DNA of 64,000 nt, taken from NCBI GenBank assembly GCA_026119855.1, contig JAOWBW010000163.1:1673138-1737137 (forward strand), read 5' to 3'. Shown piece by piece: positions 34,197-45,879 of this stretch. Source of the DNA: Campanula takesimana (Eukaryota; Streptophyta; Magnoliopsida; Asterales; Campanulaceae). The notes beneath the pieces are model-generated. The model saw nothing but the letters and a program-made list of their open reading frames with translations, did no database searches and was not told the origin of the DNA. A program made the translations under genes and the position numbers. Position 1 is the first letter of the stretch. Each line of letters begins with the position of its first letter.

Positions 34197-35116
34197 ATTA
34201 TGGATGGAACTAAGGCTTGGGTGTTTAATCTTGGAATCTGTTATCTTTCCCAAAGAGGAAGGTGGTAAATTTGGTGATATATAATAATTGCTAGCTTTCT
34301 TTGACATTAATAGTATCTTTTGTAGTTATTGTATCTGCAGCTTAGTAAAGAAAGCAATTCAATTCAAATGTTGTATAGTTCCAACTAGCATTCACTTGCA
34401 CTTTTCTACATTGATTATTAATTCTGCATCTCTAAATTCTGCAGCACATTCCATATGTATTAACTATTACTAGCTGTCTACCTCCTCTCGGAGTAACTAG
34501 TAAGTGTCATTTTTTTTTTGGTCCGTCTCATTGAAAAGTGTCGAGTTTCTTAGTAAGAAAATAGTGTGCACTTTTACCACAGTAGAAACAATGTATAAAC
34601 AATATACACATTCTTTAGAAATATTGTCAAATTAAGCTGATAAGTAGCAGTATTTTCTATTCATCAGCGGTTCACTGGTAATTTTCCATCCAAAGAAGTA
34701 ACACACAAACACGAAAAAAATACCAACTTTCTTTGTGCTTTATACTTTATGTATTTGTGTTTGATCAAAAGAGGAAAAAGAATTCATTGCCACCATCAGT
34801 ATGGTGCAGCCTGCAGGAGAATTGAATGGAAGCCATTAAACGCTAAAACATACACTTCCTTTCATCCCATTTCTCTCTCCCTTTCTATCTCTTTGCCTTT
34901 GCAACAAAGGATTGAACTTTAAGAACGGCCAATCTAATAAGGGACAAGTGTCACTATTAATTCCATGGCCATATTTTTCAACTGAACTTAAGTTATAATA
35001 TAATCTCTCTTTATCACTACCTACGAGTAAGCATTTCTTGAAGTTCTATCTAAGACCAACTTTCTTTCTCCATATATTCTCAGGTGGGTTTTCTGTACTA
35101 CCTCTCATTCTTCAGT

Positions 35117-35188
<72 letters not shown>

Positions 35189-35404
35189 ATGTATATATAT
35201 ATATATGTGTATGTATTTATGTACGGATGTATGTATAAAGAACTGCTAAATAACTAATCCTTGCCACATTTGCTACTGTAGCACATTACTCTATCTCAAA
35301 CTTAAAACGCCTTATTATGCACTATTTTTTTTTTGAAGTTTTTCTATCTTCACTATCCTCCTGTTTTTTCCTTGAAAAAGATTCAGAATTCAGATTGGGG
35401 AGGG
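34197..35404 (+). promoter_or_regulatory. 5' flank of REM-A, shared with REM-B
   Basis: 'atggatggaactaaggcttggg' to 'gtattttctattcatcagcg' (34197-34680) is repeated almost base for base upstream of REM-B (42318-42800), so the ancestral promoter region was duplicated with the gene. A (TA)n tract of about 65 bp interrupts it at 35118-35184. The leader just before the ATG ('ttcagattggggagggatgg') is conserved in REM-B and REM-D. Confidence 0.6.
35118..35184. repeat. (TA)n microsatellite
   Basis: About 33 TA units followed by impure TATG repeats, 220 bp before the REM-A start codon. Not present at that spot in REM-B or REM-D. Confidence 0.9.
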
Positions 35405-36240
35405 ATGGCGAGAAAAGAGCACATGTTTGGGAGTGATAATATGGTGACAGACATGAAGCCTTATTTCTTCAAGATTTTCTTGGATGGTTTCAACATCACT
35501 GAGCACCTGGTAATTAAGATTAATTTATCTTTTTCTTCAGTAAATTATATATCTTTTATGGAATTCTTTTGGGTTGGTTTAAGTTTTATTATACAAAATT
35601 AGTAGTACAAGTTTTCATGCCACACTTTTTGGGTTATTTTGCTTTCATGTGCTTGAAAGACCTACTTTGTACATTTTTGTCTCACATGCTGATAATGGCA
35701 TTGTTATAACCAGAATTGGCAAGTACGCTAACAATCTTAGCAGGTTAAGTAAGTTTTATCTGCTTTGAGTTCTTTGTGTAAGTAGTTGCGGGCCTAGTGG
35801 TTTGTTTGTTGTGTTTATTGTTCAACAATTAAATAGTTTTGGAGTAAGGAACTTACTGTTAATTTTTATTCGTTGTCGTAGCGTATTCCACCCCAGTTCA
35901 AGAAGCACGTTCTTCAAGACTTGCGAAATAGTTCAAAAGTGCTTCTCAAGGCGGGTGGGATTAGGCATATTGTCAGAGTAGTCAAAACTGGAAACGAAAT
36001 TTTACTGAAAGATGGGTGGAAGAAATTTGTAAGAGAGAATTCGTTAGGAAACAATGAGTTTTTGCTTTTCACATACGATGGAAATCTTTGTTTTACTGTT
36101 CAAATATTTGATGTGGATGGAATGGAGAGAGTCAGCATGCCTGATCCCAGGAAAGATCAACATCCAATTGCCCCTGAAAATGAAAAAGGTATAACTTGAA
36201 ATTTCAACGAATGCTTATGGTCTGTATTCACGTTTGGAAC

Positions 36241-36271
<31 letters not shown>

Positions 36272-37081
36272 TATTCGGCCTTTTCATATGAACCAGCTAT
36301 TTTGTGTCCATTTACTTCTTTTTGATAACAGGCCCATGTCACTTTCGACAACCAAGAGACTTCAAGGGATCACCGAAGGAGGGTTGTTTTGAAGAGAAAG
36401 AAAAGAAGAAGCGTTCTGAAATAAAATCTGGAAGAGAAAGGAATACAAATCTTTCTCCAGAAACAAGTTCACATGCTCAGCACAGATCTTCAAAAAAGAA
36501 ATCAAATCAGGAAGAAAATATTTTTGAATCTAATTTTACCTCAAAGCGCCCACACTTTAGAGTACGCCTTAAGTTATATCAAATTGAGAAGTCATGCTCT
36601 CTGGTACATACCTCTCTTCTCTTTTCTTTTCCCAACTTATAGGTGTGATAGCTCATTATTAGAGAATCGAGCATAGTGACTTGAGTGTATACATATATAT
36701 GTGTGTGTGTGTGTGAATGTATATCTTTATGTATTTATACACATATATGTGTGTGTATTTCTTGGTTGGTTTGTTCAGCATTAGCACAAGTTATTTACAA
36801 AAAAATGACTGAATTATTAATTGCAGCATATTCCAATTCCATTTGCGCGGAAGAATCTTCCTAATGAGAAAGCAAAGTTGGTGTTGCGTAATCAAAAGGG
36901 GGAGACTTGGGAAGTGTATTCTATACCTTACGGTAATGGAGGTTTCAGCTTTCGTTTCTATGAAGGATGGGGAGCTTTTTCACGAGACAACAATCTCAAG
37001 GAACATGATGTCTGCATATTCGAGCTTGTGGGCCCAAAGGAGATGAAGGTGCATATATTCCGATCAGGATCTCAAAGTTGA
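35405..37081 (+). CDS. REM-A: two-B3-domain REM-type transcription factor, 312 aa
   Basis: Four exons: 35405-35509, 35882-36188, 36332-36603, 36827-37081; total 939 nt, phases consistent, no internal stop. B3 domain 1 spans residues about 18-112 (PYFFKIFLDGFN, RIPPQFKKHVL, GNEILLKDGWKKFVREN, NEFLLFTYDGNLCFTVQIFD). A basic Lys/Ser/Glu-rich linker (KEKKKRSEIKSGRER, about 139-228) follows, then B3 domain 2 at about 229-312 (HIPIPFARKNLP, TWEVYSIPYG, GWGAFSRDNNL, HDVCIFELVG). Two B3 domains with a charged linker, without ARF or ABI3 partner domains, is the REM (reproductive meristem) subclass, presumably nuclear and DNA-binding. The start is the ATG in MARKEHMFGSDNMVTD, conserved in REM-D as MAGKGCVFGSDNMVTD. 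It is the least damaged member of the cluster; target genes cannot be read from sequence. Confidence 0.85.
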
Positions 37082-37213
37082 TCTGTGAGTGTACGAAGAA
37101 GACTGGATGTTATATCTTTCGTGCCTCTATCTCTATTAAACAAGTGCCTAGCACAGTACTCGACTTAGTTTAGTGTAGTGTGTTGTTTACAAACTGACGA
37201 TTTCTCTTTTTAT

Positions 37214-37280
37214 TACACCCTCTGTCCCAAAATAAACGACCGGAAATGGGACTAGCATTTTGGGACAGATCTAGGGAGTA
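37214..37280. mobile_element. 67-bp Stowaway-like MITE, shared with REM-C flank
   Basis: 'tacaccctctgtcccaaaat' ... 'attttgggacagatctaggg' is a near-perfect small palindrome 130 bp after REM-A. The same element with the same inner sequence (gaccggaaatgggat.ag) lies after REM-C at 53014-53075. Confidence 0.75.
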
Positions 37281-37628
37281 GTTTACTGCAGTGTGTAGTT
37301 TATTTCTGTTAAGAACCATGAGTTATTTACAAAATTTGAAGATGTCTTTTTATTACAAAAGACTAGGAAATATCTGTAGTTCTAATTACTAATAGCATCT
37401 TCCTTAGTTCAATCTTTACATTTGAACAATGACATCAATATCACTTATTTATTGTACTGGAAATGGGACTAGCATTTCGGGGTTCCTTCTTAGTCTGGGT
37501 TTTGAACTTGTATACCTATATAAACCAAGTGATGATCATAAACAATGTTTGCCAGAAAAATAGCCAGATAGAATTTGTGAGATCCGCAAGAGAGCCTAAG
37601 ACATTGGTAGGCCTTTGAGATGCCCTTA
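37281..37628. other. Downstream flank of REM-A
   Basis: AT-rich, nothing recognised beyond similarity of the first part to the REM-C 3' flank. Confidence 0.4.
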
Positions 37629-38308
37629 GACCATCTCCAACAGTTTTTGCACCAAAACACTGAAATGGTGCAATTTCAGCACCAAATATCTTCATCCATC
37701 TCCAACAACTTACTTCAAATCTTGCACCGAATCAGCATATTCTCAGAATATTCTTTATCATTTCATTTAATTAAAACATTAACCATTAAACATATATTAT
37801 CATTATTATTAAATGATTCAATTACACAAAATCAGCATATTCTCAGAATATTCTCAGAACATTCCTTTTGTATTTGTAGTTGCACTTTAATTTTATTTTT
37901 ATTTGTATTTAAATTCGTATTTTATGTGAGTTTATCTAATTAATTGTTGTTATTTATTTTTCTTAAATATTGATTATTCATTTTGGGACGGAGAAAGTAC
38001 TAATTCCAATTTCTTAAAAAACAAAAACCCGAGAATCTTGGTGATGGCTGCTAGGGTTCAGTTATCACAAAACCAAAAAAGAAAAAAAAAAGGGAAAAGA
38101 GGGATAGGGTTTAGTTTCAAAAAACAATAAAAAAAGAAAAGAAAAAAGAAAACGAAAAGAGGGATAGCGCAGAGACTTACGTGCGCCAAATTTGGCGCAT
38201 CCTCATCCTTCGCACTAAGATAGTGGCAACTTTAGCGCAGTTGTTGGAGATCGATTTTACGTCAACTTGGCGATGGCGCAGGGGATAGCGCAGCTCTTGG
38301 AGATGGTC
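37629..38308. mobile_element. PIF/Harbinger-like MITE
   Basis: Terminal inverted repeats GACCATCTCCAACAG and CTCTTGGAGATGGTC, flanked by TTA on both sides (37626-37628, 38309-38311), the 3-bp target duplication of PIF/Harbinger. The ends hold 'ttgcaccaaaa'/'gcgcaactaa'-like motifs; no transposase. Confidence 0.65.
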
Positions 38309-38319
38309 TTAGGGGCATT

Positions 38320-40268
38320 CCATGGATGGTCGGTTGTATATCTACTAGGTGTTAGATGTGTGAGGGTGTGTTTACATAGAAGAAGTGATGACTCCGTAGG
38401 GCGAGTGCATGGACTTTTTAGTAACACCACATATTATGATATTAGTGAATATCTTGGCTTGGTGTCTCCAGACGTAGTCTGATCGTGGGATGAACTGGTG
38501 AACATATATTGTTTGTTTTTTTTCTTATTTATTGCTTTTATATATGATTGTTACGTGCATGTTGTTTCTTCCCATTGTCATAGTATAAAATATGGGCTGC
38601 TCGGATACCGTAAATTTCCCCAACAACTGGTATTAGAGCTTCCGGTTAGGGAGATCGAGGTTGTCTGAAATTGATGAGAAAAGACTGCAAGAATCAGAAT
38701 TAGGGATTGCATAGATTTGGATGAGTCAGGTTGCACAGATCCAAAATAGGATCAGGATTGCGTAAATCCAAATAGAATCCGGTTGCATGGATTCAGATTA
38801 GGATCGCCAAAAGTTAGTCAATATTAGGGCATAGATCAAAGATTAGGGTTGAAGAGATTAGACGATATTGGGGGCATCAGAAATCTAGTGTGGATATGGT
38901 GTTATTGAAGATTGCGGAAGCAGCGAAGATGGGTTGAAATGAATCGAATATGAAATTTGATGGGTTCAAATTTGGGTGACATATTTGAAGATATGGAAGG
39001 TAAAAAGAAAGAACGGTGCAAGTTTCTTGGCCTTGATAAGTGTTGATTGCGTGCAATAGATGTGCAGGGGTACATGTAGCAGATGTGCAGGGGTACATGT
39101 AGCAGATGTGCAGAGTACGAGCAACAGACGTGCAATGCGCGTGTGGAGTGCATGCAGAATTCGTGCAGTGGACGTGCGGTGCGTGCAGAGTATATGCAAC
39201 AGAAGTACATAATACGTGCAATAGACGTACATGGTGCGTGCAATTGTGTGATGAGGGCATTCAAAGGTGGAAAAGAGAAACTTGGTTTCTATTGTGCAGT
39301 TGGAGAACTATGGGACATGGAAGATTACTTGCAGCTAACTTGGTAGCTTGGGGTAAGAAAGTGGCATAAGGCATTTGGCCACGTGAGAAGAGGTTCTCAC
39401 AAACGATGAAGGATCGCATAGGGTTCTAGGGAGGAGATAAGATGCGAGGGTGGCGAAGCCGAGAAGGCCACGTTGGGCTAGGAAACTCTCTCACGTAAGC
39501 TGGCCAACAACATGGACATAAATTCAACGACAGAAACATAAATGAGATCAAGAACTGTGGAAGCGATGGTTTGCTACGAGAACTTCAAAAGACCGAGACT
39601 GTGTCAAGCATATGGATTCGCGAGTTTCCTGGATGAAATCATGGAGAAGACGAAGCGGGATGGTTGCAAGAAGGATCACGAGGAGTGAAGACTTAAGGTA
39701 AGAGAATCTGGACAATAGGTTATAGATTTGTTCACTTCAACTTGTCTTGATAGGCTTGGCGTAGATTATGATTCAACTCTTGGATGTATTAGTAACAATA
39801 GCTGGATGTCATTCTCGGGTGGACGGGTGGTAGTCACGAGAGTTGGTTTGTCTCCAGGTGGGAGATTGTTGGGTTGCGGAGTCAAACCCCAAAAAGAAGA
39901 GAAAAATATATATTTTAAGTCATTAAGGATTTCAAGGGATTCCTTATTTGACTAAGTTGGAGTTAAGTTTTTCTTGTGATTCTTTATTTAAGAAGGTTTA
40001 AGGAATTTATGAATTTCATGGATGGTCAGTTGTATGTCTAGGGGTTATATGTGTGAGGGTATTTTTTCATGTATATAGAAAGTGATGGCTCTGTAGGGAG
40101 AGGACATGGACTTTATTGTAACACCACATATTGTGATGTTAGTGAATATCTTGGTTTGCTACCTACAGACGTAGTCCGATCATGGGAGGAACTGGGTGAA
40201 CAATTATTGTGTGTTTTTATTATTTATTGCATTCATATAGGATTGTTGCGTACATGTTTTCTTCACAT
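38320..40268 (+). mobile_element. Non-coding LTR element (LARD/TRIM-like), damaged LTRs
   Basis: The left LTR (38320-38625, lacking its 5' part) and right LTR (39867-40268, lacking its 3' part) match through 'catggatggtc.gttgtat', 'gcatggactttt' and 'gatattagtgaatatcttgg'. A primer-binding site 'tggtattagagct' begins at 38628 and a purine tract 'caggtgggagat' precedes the right LTR. The 1.2-kb interior has a short gag-start-like piece (about 38935-38975, KFDG) and then a TGCAG-rich tract (39045-39245). It has no protease, integrase or reverse transcriptase. Movement would need proteins from another element. Confidence 0.7.
39045..39245. repeat. GTGCA/TGCAG-rich short repeat tract
   Basis: About 20 copies of '(a/c)(g/a)tgcag' or '(a/c)gtgcaa' at irregular 10-16-bp spacing, with one exact 'gatgtgcaggggtacatgta' duplication. 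A similar tract lies at 19290-19400 in the Copia element. Confidence 0.65.
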
Positions 40269-41889
40269 GAGGAAGGTACGAGACATAGTGATAAACAAAT
40301 TATAAAGCTTGCAAGTGCACAAGTTACTAATGCTTGCAATTGCACAAGTTACTGGTGTAGCAAAGCAGGATGAGGACAAGATTAGAGAAAATAGCAGTTG
40401 AAAGTAACCAGTAGATTTGATGATTTGATTATACAAAACTAATTAGAGAACAAGAATCAAAGAAAACAATACTTACAAAATTCTGTTGCAATTGCACAAG
40501 TTACTGATTTGATTATGCGTTAAATCAACCTAATGACGTCAAAAATCTTAACGGAAATGTCGTCGTTTGTTAAAAATATTAACCCATGTTAAATGCACCA
40601 ACATTCGTTTAGTAGACTAACTCCCTCTCTCTTCTTCTTCCCTATCATCAGTAAGTATCTGCCACCCATCACGCCGCCGGCAACCACCCACTAGTCCGTC
40701 GGCCGCCACTCGTGATGGCTACACCACCAAACACAAAATTAATAAAAGAGAGAGAATGAATCTGCGATTCCTGTTTGAAACCCATATTAAATTTGGATTC
40801 AATCCAGATTCAAACCCAGAACACAATAACCTCTGCTCTTTTCTACTTTATTCTCCACCCCACCATCACCCCCCTTCCCCCTCCTCCTCCGCCCCTTTCT
40901 CCTCTGCCCCACGTCACCTCCTGCCTTGCATCAACATTGATGATGATGATGGGTTATCGTCCTTGCAATCAAACATCAATGGATTGGAAGTGCCCTAATT
41001 TAAAGAGTGCGTGTGTGTGGATTTCATTTATTTTTGAATTTTGGGTTTGTGATTTCTTTAAATTTTTACATATGGGTTCCTGTTTCATGGAATTTTGTAA
41101 TATGGATTAAATTCTTGAAAAATCTGGAGTATGTGTATCTGATTGTGCGGTGTGTGAAAAATTTGGGTGTGCAAAAAATTTGATGTGTTTGTGTGAAGAA
41201 TGCGTGTGCAGTGTGTGAGAAGATTTAGGTTTATGTATGTGGTGGTTTTGCTGTTGTTGATTCACATTTTTTTTTTTTTTTTTTTTTTTTTTTGAGTTTG
41301 ATTTTTTGTTCTATTTTAGGTTCAATTTTGTGTTAGAGTAGAAATGGGGATGAAGATGAAAGGGGTGTTCTTGTTTAACGGTTCTTAATTAGGGAGAAAG
41401 GGTTCTGTTAAATCAGTATCAGGTGTTACATTTTTAATAGATTTGTTACTCAAAATTAACGTGTTGCATTATCTGAAAAATCTCTTAAAAGTACATTACA
41501 TTATGCTGTCACTAAATAGTACATTAACTTTTATGAAATAAAAGGTATAGTACATTACATTGCATGATTTGGTTATTTTCCCATCCTTTTTATGTTATTT
41601 TAAGATTAAAGTTATCAAATACTGTTGGGTATCTTCATTAATCTATGAAATCACAACAAACCAAATATCTCTAAAAATTATGTTTTCAAAAAACCATTAG
41701 AATTTGTAGGTTTATTAATAATTATTATGTTTTGATGTTATATAATTTCCATTATGAGGTAAACATGTGAATAAGTTGAGCTGGAGAGTGCAATTATAAA
41801 AAAGCTCGTTAGATTTTCCATCCATTTTATTAAGGAGTAAATAGTAATAAATGGAAGTGTAGGGACTCAGATGTAAAAGTCAGTTAGTT
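40269..41889. other. Repeat-derived intergenic DNA
   Basis: 40310-40370 has a short direct repeat ('gcttgcaagtgcacaagtta' / 'gcttgcaattgcacaagtta'). 40540-41100 includes a C-rich coding-like patch (ASALFYFILHP frame) without a recognisable domain. 41262-41293 is a 32-T run. 41290-41570 is the plus copy of an inverted dispersed repeat whose other copy is at 45565-45800. Confidence 0.45.
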
Positions 41890-42110
41890 TGTTAGAATTG
41901 TTGTTAGTTTGTTACATAGTTTGTTAGAGTAAGTGGGTGAGTTAGTATATAACTCTATCCCAATATACTGTTCAGATAACAATTCAATAATATCAGAATA
42001 CCAATATTACGTATCTCTCTTTCTCTTCTCCCTTTGCGTAAACTACAGCCCCTTCTCCATCTCCGGCCACCACCACAGGTGGTGGTCCGGCCACATCTCC
42101 ACCACAATAA
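41890..42110 (+). mobile_element. Possible LTR fragment
   Basis: 'gttagtttgttagaattgtt', 'agttagtatataactctatc' (TATA-like) and 'aacaattcaataatatcaga' in this order resemble a short Copia LTR. No partner LTR or target duplication was found. Confidence 0.35.
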
Positions 42111-42317
42111 CCTCTCCACATCTACAATATCAATTCTATCACATTTCCTTTAAAAATTTAACACCACATCCATTTTTGTATTATATTGCAACAGAATGTC
42201 AAACTCAGGTAACCAAATTATCGAAAAGGGGAGTTAGGAACCAATTGAAACATTAGGTAAAAATCTCGGGCAACTAAATTGCAATTTGCCCTACATAAAA
42301 TCCTTTGCATAATTCAA

Positions 42318-43313
42318 TATGGATGGAACTGAGGCTTGGGAGTTTAATGTTGGAATCTGTTATCTTTCCCAAAGAGGAAGGTGGTACATTTTGTGCTATA
42401 TAAGAATTGCTAGCTTTCTTTGACATTAATATCTTTTATAGTTATTATATCTGCAGCTTAGTAAAGACAGCAATTCAATTCAAATGTTGTACAGTTCCAA
42501 CTAGCATCCATTTACACTAGTCTACATTGATTAATAATCCTGCATCTCTTCTGCAGCACATTCTATATGTATAAATATTACTAGCTGTTTACCTCCTCCC
42601 ATAGTAACTAGTAAAGTGTAATCTTGGTCCGTCTCATTGAAAAGTGTCGTGTTTCTTAGTAAGAAAATAGTACTGGTGCATTTTTAGCATAGTAGAAACA
42701 ATGTATAAACATATATACACATTCTTTGGAAATATTGTCAAATTAACTGTTACAGTTATTATTAAGCTGATAAGTAGCAATATTTTCTAATCATCAACGG
42801 TTCACCATGTTGGAGCAATTATCCCATATCAGGAATTAACTAGCCAATGCCTGACTATATAAAGATCCAGGGCTACTCATCCCATAGCCAATTGGTTTTG
42901 GGATGAAACCTCAGACTTTATCATGGTAACTAGCACGCCAAAAAAGTAACACACGAACACGAAAAATGTACCAACTTCCTTTGTACTTTATAGTACTTGG
43001 TGCAGCCTGCAGGAGAATTGAATGGAAGCCATTAAACTCTATAACAAACAATTGCACCACATCTCTTCTCTCTCTCCCCCCCTATCTCTTTGCAACAATT
43101 ACTACTGATACTGAACTCTAGTTACATTATTATCTCTCTAAAAGCTAAGCCAGGTCAGGGCTTCTTTCACTACCTTTAATTCTGCATTTCTTGCTTTTTT
43201 CCAAAAACAACTTTTTTTCTCCAAATTTTCTTTGTAAGTCTTCTTTCTTCTCCATCCCTCTTACTCTTTTTTTTTTCATTGAAAAAAGATTCAGACTTCA
43301 GATTGACCGAGGG
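42318..43313 (+). promoter_or_regulatory. 5' flank of REM-B with TRIM-like LTR insertion
   Basis: 42318-42807 and 42940-43313 match the REM-A and REM-D 5' flanks (for example 'gaattgaatggaagccatta', 'ctaagccaggtcagggcttc'). The alignment is broken only by the element at 42808-42923. Confidence 0.6.
42808..42923 (+). mobile_element. TRIM-like LTR, about 116 bp, with primer-binding-site stub
   Basis: It begins TGTTGGAGCAATTATCCCA, has a TATA box 'ctatataaag', ends with TTTATCA, and is followed by 'tggtaactagc', a worn Met-tRNA primer site. It is absent from the otherwise matching REM-A flank, so it is an insertion or a recombined TRIM. Confidence 0.6.
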
Positions 43314-44129
43314 ATGGCGGGAAAAAGGTACATGTTTGGGAGTGACGATAATATGGTGACAGATACGAGGCCTTATTTCTTCAAGCTTTTCTTGGACCAT
43401 CTCAACATGACCGACCACCTGGTAAGATTAATTTTATCTTTTTTTCTTCTATCAGTAGTACTGCCTTATGGAATTCTTTTATGTTTTTTCAGTTTTGTTA
43501 CACAAAATTAGTAGTACAAGTTTTCTTATCAACTATTTTGGCTTTTGTAAGTTCAAGGAAAAATAAGATCTCACGTCGAACTTTTAGTAATTTGCTTTCA
43601 TGTTCTTAGAAGTTCTTCTTGATACATTATTGTTCGTACATGCTGGACATGGTAAACTTGAGAATATTAAAGCTCAATTAACCGAAGAGGCTTGCAGTTG
43701 TTTTAATCTTGACCAAAAAGTTCAATATTCACCCAAGATGAAAGTACAGTTTTAGCTTATAATTTACTTTCTGTTTTTTTTTTTTCATTGTCGTAGCGTA
43801 TCCCCCCTCAGTTCAAGAAGCATGTTCTTCCAGATTTGCGCCATAGTTCAAAAGCGCTTCTCAAGGGACCCTCTGGTAGAATTAGGCCTGTCAAAGTAGT
43901 CAAAACTGGAAACGAAATTTTTCTGAAAGATGGATGGAAGAAATTTGTAGGAGAGAATTCGTTAGGAAATGATGAGTTTTTGCTTTTCACATATGACGGA
44001 AATCTTTGTTTCACTGTTCAAATATTTGATGTGGATGGAATGGAGAGAGTAAGCCTGCCTAATCCCACCAAAGATCAACTTCCAATCGCCCCTGAAACCA
44101 GCAAAGGTATAACTTGAAATTTCAACATG

Positions 44130-44160
<31 letters not shown>

Positions 44161-44957
44161 CTTTGTATATACATATATTCAGCCTTTTCATATATATATG
44201 AACAAGTTATGTTATGTTTATGCACAATCTGAGAGCAGGACCTTCTTATTTCCGTCAACCAAGAGACGTCAAAGGATCAACAAGGGAGGGTTTTTTGAAT
44301 TGAAAGAAAAGAAGAAGGGTGCTGAATCAAAAAGTGGAAGACAAAGGAATACAGATCTTTTTCCAGAAACAAGTTCATATGCTCAGCACATATCTTCAAA
44401 AAAGATAACGAACCGGAAGGAAATGATTTCGGAATCTGCTTTTACCTCAAAGCTTCCTCACTTTGAAGTACGCCTTAAGTCATATCATGTTGAGAAGTCA
44501 TGTTCTCTGGTATGATCGAATTACCTTCTCTTTTCTTTTCCCAAAACTTATACTCGTGTTAACTTATTAATTACACTAAACTCTCAAGCATAGTGAGTAT
44601 ATATATGTGCATGTATGTATTTATTGGTTCGTCTTTTTTTTTTCAACATTAATTAACACAAATATTTTACGAGCAAATGACTACTGAATTTATTTATTGC
44701 AGCATATTCCAAATGCATTTTCGAGGAAGAACCTTCCTGCTGAGAAAACAAAGTTGGTGTTACGTAATCACGAGGGGAGGACTTGGGAAGTGTATTCTAT
44801 ACCTTATGGTCATGAAGGAGTCAACTATGGGTTTTATGGAGGATGGGTAGCATTTTTACGAGATAACAATTTAAAGGAAAATGATGTATGCATATTTGAG
44901 CTCGTAGGCCCAAAGGAGATGAAGGTGCATATTGTTAGATCACGATCTCACCGTTGA
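43314..44957 (+). pseudogene. REM-B: two-B3 gene with 1-nt frameshift, 160 aa as read
   Basis: Exons by analogy with REM-A and REM-D: 43314-43421, 43797-44106, 44239-44509, 44703-44957. Exons 1-2 give an intact first B3 domain (PYFFKLFLDHLN, RIPPQFKKHVL, GNEIFLKDGWKKFVGEN). In exon 3 the run 'gggttttttgaattgaa' lacks one base relative to REM-A and REM-C ('gggttgtttt'). The frame then meets TGA at 44301-44303, after 160 residues, before the second B3 domain. Past the lesion the other frame stays open (FFELKEKKKGAESKSGRQRN ... HIPNAFSRKNLP ... CIFELVGPKEM), so the break is recent or a sequencing error in a T-run. It could still make a single-B3 protein. The nearest relative is REM-D. Confidence 0.75.
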
Positions 44958-45564
44958 TCTGTGAACGTACGTGCAAGACTGGAAGTTCATATCTAAAACT
45001 TGTTATTGAGGAAAATACTCTCTCCGTCCCAACAAAAATGATTTCTATGAAAGAAGTGCTTAGCACAGTACTGCGTGTAGTTTAGTGCCGTAGGCTAGTT
45101 AATTTCAATTAAGTAGTAGTATAAATTATGGTTTGGTCTTTAAGCTTTACCTCTGTTTAGAAAGATAAATATCAAGAAACAGGTACATCTTGTCCATGTA
45201 GCAACTTCTAGCTCGCTTTAATTAAACAATGAGATTGATATACTCTCTGTGTCACAAAACGATTGTCGGAAATTGCTTTTAATCAAGAGCAGTTTCGAAC
45301 ATCGAACGTTCATTTTGAAACAGAGGTAGTATCTTATTATATCTACAGCTCATTAAAGAAGGGCCGACTTTCGTTTTAGCAATTCATAAGTGGTATGTTT
45401 AGTTTTAATTATAATCGACAGTGCTTAAAACTTATTGCCATAAATTCTTGAAATTTGAAGCACATTCTTTATGTCTTTTCTATTAGTGACAACTTCTTTT
45501 CCTATCCAAAAACAAGTTTAAAAAAATGTAAGAATTAATTACCATCAAAAGGGAAAATAATGGA

Positions 45565-45870
45565 ACTATGCAATGTACTATAGCCTTAGTTACAGAAAAG
45601 ATATTGTACTAGTTAGTGACCACATAATGCAATGTATTTTTGAGAGTTTTTTCAAATAATGCAACCTGTTAAATTTTATTAACAAATCCATTAAAAATGT
45701 AACACCAGTTACTAATTTAACAAAGCCCCTTCTCCCTAACTAACAACTCTTAAACAAGAACACCCCTTTCATCTTCATCTCCAATTCTGCTCTTAACCCA
45801 ATATTGAACTTGAAATAGAACAAAAAATCAAACTCAAAATCGAACAAAAAAAGAACCAAAAATCCAACCC
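45565..45870 (-). repeat. Inverted copy of the 41290-41570 repeat
   Basis: The reverse complement reproduces 'gaaaggggtgttcttgttta', 'ttaacgtgttgcatt'-like and 'tatagtacatt' wording found at 41340-41565. It interrupts the 5' flank of the missing half of REM-C and abuts the truncated Copia element. Confidence 0.6.
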
Positions 45871-45879
45871 AAAATCAAA

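Noticed and set aside
35038..35238. Tyr-Ile repeat open frame before REM-A
   Set aside because: Translation of a (TA)n microsatellite.
38877..39264. Cys/His-rich minus-strand frames resembling a small cysteine-rich protein
   Set aside because: Three frames are all open because of the TGCAG-rich tract; the Cys/His spacing is irregular and the region is inside an LTR element.
40756..41110. Possible short gene (80-111 codons, C-rich DNA)
   Set aside because: Two overlapping frames without domain or splice context, in repeat-derived DNA; probably a captured fragment.
43176..43418. Minus-strand open frames opposite REM-B exon 1
   Set aside because: Shadow frames of a conserved plus-strand exon; not conserved in the paralogues.
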